Below, one piece after another: positions 61,886 to 64,000 of a stretch of DNA of 64,000 nucleotides; the stretch's first letter is position 1; each line of letters begins with the position of its first letter. Below the pieces are notes generated by a model. The model searched no databases. It worked only from the letters and a program-made list of their open reading frames with translations, and was not told the origin of the DNA. The position numbers were made by a program, and so were the translations under genes. Origin of the DNA: Chromatiaceae bacterium (GTDB lineage: Bacteria > Pseudomonadota > Gammaproteobacteria > Chromatiales > Chromatiaceae); contig JACKMX010000006.1 of NCBI GenBank assembly GCA_024235175.1, forward strand, positions 242,372-306,371, read 5' to 3'.

Positions 61886-64000
61886 TCAGTTGTATTTTTT
61901 CCGGGCCGATCCATCCTTTGACAGCAGTTCAAGCGCCTCGCTCAGGCGCTGCTCGAGGCGGCGCTTGAAGTTGAAAAGCTCAATGGTGGATACGCTGTTT
62001 CCGCTGGAAAGGCTGGAGAGTTCCAGCCCGGTGAGATAGATGGGGTAGGCTTGCCGATTGCGCCTCTGCGAGAGAATATGCTCCGCCACCGCAGGAAACA
62101 GCTGATCGCCAAATTCAAGCGAAGAGAATTCCCGGTCACCACATGTGAGCACTTGAGGGGATTGGTTCAGACTGAGTCCGTCACTGAGCAGGCGAAGCTC
62201 CAGATAGTTGTCAGACAGCCCGTTTCTCGGCGGTGTGCAGGGTTGCGCGCCGAACTTTCCGTCTCTGGTTTGCGTCAGGCGATAGAATTCAGGTGCATCC
62301 AACAGCAGGCTGCACGCCGGCTCTTCCAGCTGTAGATTGCGCATCAGGCAGATATCGTTGATAAATCGATGTTGTTGGACAAGCAGATAATGCTCTTCCG
62401 TGGCCTGTAACCGCTGCTGAAACAAAGCTCCCCGCTCGTCCAGAATATACAACTGTGTATGCTCTTTATCGTTGAAATAGAAGAGCTGGATAATGCCCGG
62501 CCGGTTTAATACATAGATGGCGGGCAGCGGGCTTTCGGTCAGCGTCATCTGATCAATTACCAGTGGGGAGAACTCGGGCAAAGGTTGCGCCAGCAGTTCC
62601 AGCAACTCCTCATGGGAAGATATCCTGATGTGGAAGAATTTTTCCCGGGCATACTGAATCAGGTAGTGATCATCACCCAGCTGCAGCAGGTAGCGGCAGG
62701 TCAGTCCATGACAGGATGGAGCGAAAGCACGGCTTGCCGCATTGAACAGATCCTCTACCCTGCGGGCTATGCCTTTGGATCTGACCGAGGAGAAGCTGTG
62801 AGCGCTTACCCTGGGCAGGGTCCCGGTAGGTGCATTCAAAAGTAAACGCAGATAGTGGCAGAGACTTTTGAGCAGACCATTTTCACCTGTATAGGTAAAA
62901 ACCAGGGTTTCACCCCAGCTGGTGCTGATCAGCTGTTCGATCCCCTCCACGAGTGAGGCGTGTGCGGCACCGAAACTCAGGGGATCGCTGCGGTTGCTGG
63001 TCAACTGCTTGCCCACTTTTGACAGATGCGCCATAGGGTCTGTACCAATGTTGATGAACAGATTGCATGCGAGCGCATAGGGTTGGGAGGAGAGTTTTTC
63101 GATCGGGGCGCTGGCAACAACTCCCCGGGGATAGATGCCGCTCAATGCATGCAGCAGGGAGCTCAGTTCATTTTTACTGACCGGACAGTTCTCCGGATAG
63201 AGTGAAATTCTCGTGCTGTGCCCCATGATACCGTTAATGTGACACCAGGTGAGCAGCTCCACCAGCGCCGGAGTCGTTTTGATGGGTGTGATCACCTGGG
63301 CCTGATCAATGTTGACCTCACCCAGATATAGAAACCATCCGGACTTGTCACCGGCTGTGATCGAGTGGTGCAGTGAGAGCTGCTCTTCTTCCAGGTTGAG
63401 AGAGATGCCGGGGTTGATGCTGTCCACTTTTCCCGGCCGTTTCTCCAGAGCGGTATACAGTTTGCGTCCAAGGAGACTAAGTTCTGCGGGGTTGATCGTG
63501 TCAGCTTCTGCATAGGTACGTGCAAAATCGGTCAACAGCCGAAAGCTATGCGTAAGCTCTCGCACCAGGATGTTGCGTTCATCCAGCACACGGTCAATTT
63601 TCCAACTCTCCCTGGAGTCGAGTAGAGTCAGATTTCCCTCAGCCCAGCGCCACTGCCGGGTCAGTTTTTCTATCAGTTGTTGTTGCCAGGTGGGCTCCCG
63701 ACCGGCCGTTTTTTTAGACAGCTTTTGCCCGACTTTAAAATAGAAGCAGCGTCTTACCAGCTCGAGTCTGCTCTTCTCGCCCCTGTTATCGAGATATTGT
63801 TCCAGACGCCGGTAGAGCAGGACATATGGATCAAGTTCGTCAGCATCGTCCTGACCGGCGTATATCTCCGCCTTTGCCTCCTGGCAGAGCCAACGCACGG
63901 CCGGGTATTCCTGGGAGTAGGCTTCGGTAAGCAACAGCTTGAGGATTGTTTTATAGGGTGACTCTATGCCCTTGATAAGCTGCCAGTGTGCAGCACCGAA
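61886..64000 (-). CDS. cyaA: class I adenylate cyclase, C-terminal part
   Basis: The visible 704 residues belong to a class I (enterobacterial type) adenylate cyclase. The segment FGAAHWQLIKGIESPYK at the window edge and LLLTEAYSQEYP just after are typical of the N-terminal cyclase region, and the rest is the regulatory C-terminal part. The frame is open through base 64000, so the true start is outside the window. The 120-base gap to lptM holds no gene. The order cyaA-lptM-(lysA)-dapF is the usual neighbourhood. Confidence 0.93.
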   Translation of the reverse strand, partial: FGAAHWQLIKGIESPYKTILKLLLTEAYSQEYPAVRWLCQEAKAEIYAGQDDADELDPYVLLYRRLEQYLDNRGEKSRLELVRRCFYFKVGQKLSKKTAGREPTWQQQLIEKLTRQWRWAEGNLTLLDSRESWKIDRVLDERNILVRELTHSFRLLTDFARTYAEADTINPAELSLLGRKLYTALEKRPGKVDSINPGISLNLEEEQLSLHHSITAGDKSGWFLYLGEVNIDQAQVITPIKTTPALVELLTWCHINGIMGHSTRISLYPENCPVSKNELSSLLHALSGIYPRGVVASAPIEKLSSQPYALACNLFINIGTDPMAHLSKVGKQLTSNRSDPLSFGAAHASLVEGIEQLISTSWGETLVFTYTGENGLLKSLCHYLRLLLNAPTGTLPRVSAHSFSSVRSKGIARRVEDLFNAASRAFAPSCHGLTCRYLLQLGDDHYLIQYAREKFFHIRISSHEELLELLAQPLPEFSPLVIDQMTLTESPLPAIYVLNRPGIIQLFYFNDKEHTQLYILDERGALFQQRLQATEEHYLLVQQHRFINDICLMRNLQLEEPACSLLLDAPEFYRLTQTRDGKFGAQPCTPPRNGLSDNYLELRLLSDGLSLNQSPQVLTCGDREFSSLEFGDQLFPAVAEHILSQRRNRQAYPIYLTGLELSSLSSGNSVSTIELFNFKRRLEQRLSEALELLSKDGSARKKYN

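Overview
This window is the chromosomal replication-origin neighbourhood of a gammaproteobacterium. The reasons are the gene order rnpA-rpmH-dnaA-dnaN-recF-gyrB, flanked by mnmE/yidC, mnmG/rsmG, parA/parB and the atp operon, together with class I adenylate cyclase, SecB, LptM, DUF484, UbiB/UbiJ/UbiE, HslVU and NtrBC. The sulfur-related genes (TusA-like carrier, rhodanese, an ArsR protein with the cysteine pair of SqrR/BigR persulfide sensors) and the polyhydroxyalkanoate (PHA) genes would suit a sulfur-oxidising Chromatiales/Sedimenticola-type bacterium. That placement is an inference, not shown by the sequence. No rRNA, tRNA, CRISPR array, prophage or insertion sequence was seen.

Layout. 1-3367 (minus): F-type ATP synthase operon atpI-B-E-F-H-A, with atpA cut by the window edge. 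3475-5215 (minus): parA-parB and a terminator. 5648-6835 (plus): a PHA-type thiolase. 6901-9787 (minus): a small zinc-ribbon protein, rsmG and mnmG. 10070-14587 (plus): a redoxin and a MoxR/DUF58/transglutaminase cassette sitting between mnmG and mnmE. 14658-18257 (minus): mnmE, yidC, rnpA, rpmH. 18258-24942 (plus): dnaA, dnaN, recF, gyrB with DnaA boxes and two parS sites inside recF; this stretch is clearly more AT-rich than the rest. 25145-29828 (minus): glyQ-glyS-mazG-like-gmhB-plsC. 30105-32526 (plus): PP-loop ATPase, TusA-like protein and cation diffusion facilitator in an overlapping operon. 32558-38158 (plus): glnA with an NtrC site and sigma-54 promoter, a DUF4124 protein, ntrB, ntrC and an unrecognised protein. 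38202-41105 (minus): TlpA-like thioredoxin, cNMP-HDOD protein, class IB-type dihydroorotate dehydrogenase. 41163-44138: trmL (plus), then gpsA, secB, rhodanese and the ArsR regulator (minus). 44479-48423 (plus): envC, ctpA, yibQ-like and a DJ-1 family gene. 48474-55829 (minus): ubiE-ubiJ-ubiB, DUF971, hslV-hslU, DUF484-xerC. 56288-59704 (plus): a small unknown protein, a phasin and a PHA synthase with an added helix-hairpin-helix tail. 59831-64000: dapF (minus), an NlpC/P60 lipoprotein (plus), lptM (minus) and the cyaA C-terminal part (minus).

How the genes work together. DnaA, DnaN, GyrB and RecF serve initiation and replication. ParA/ParB with parS segregate the origin. A DnaA box lying between the -35 and the presumed -10 of the dnaA promoter suggests autoregulation. 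GlnA-NtrB-NtrC form the nitrogen control module. The thiolase, phasin and PhaC supply parts of a PHA storage pathway; no reductase (phaB) is present here. The PHA genes interrupt the usual dapF-DUF484-xerC order, and the NlpC gene separates lptM from dapF.

Most distinctive items: the PhaC-HhH fusion, the phasin promoter flanked by a 23-bp palindrome and a related half-palindrome, the SqrR/BigR-like regulator next to a membrane-anchored rhodanese, the PP-loop/TusA/CDF operon, and an apparently orphan class IB dihydroorotate dehydrogenase.
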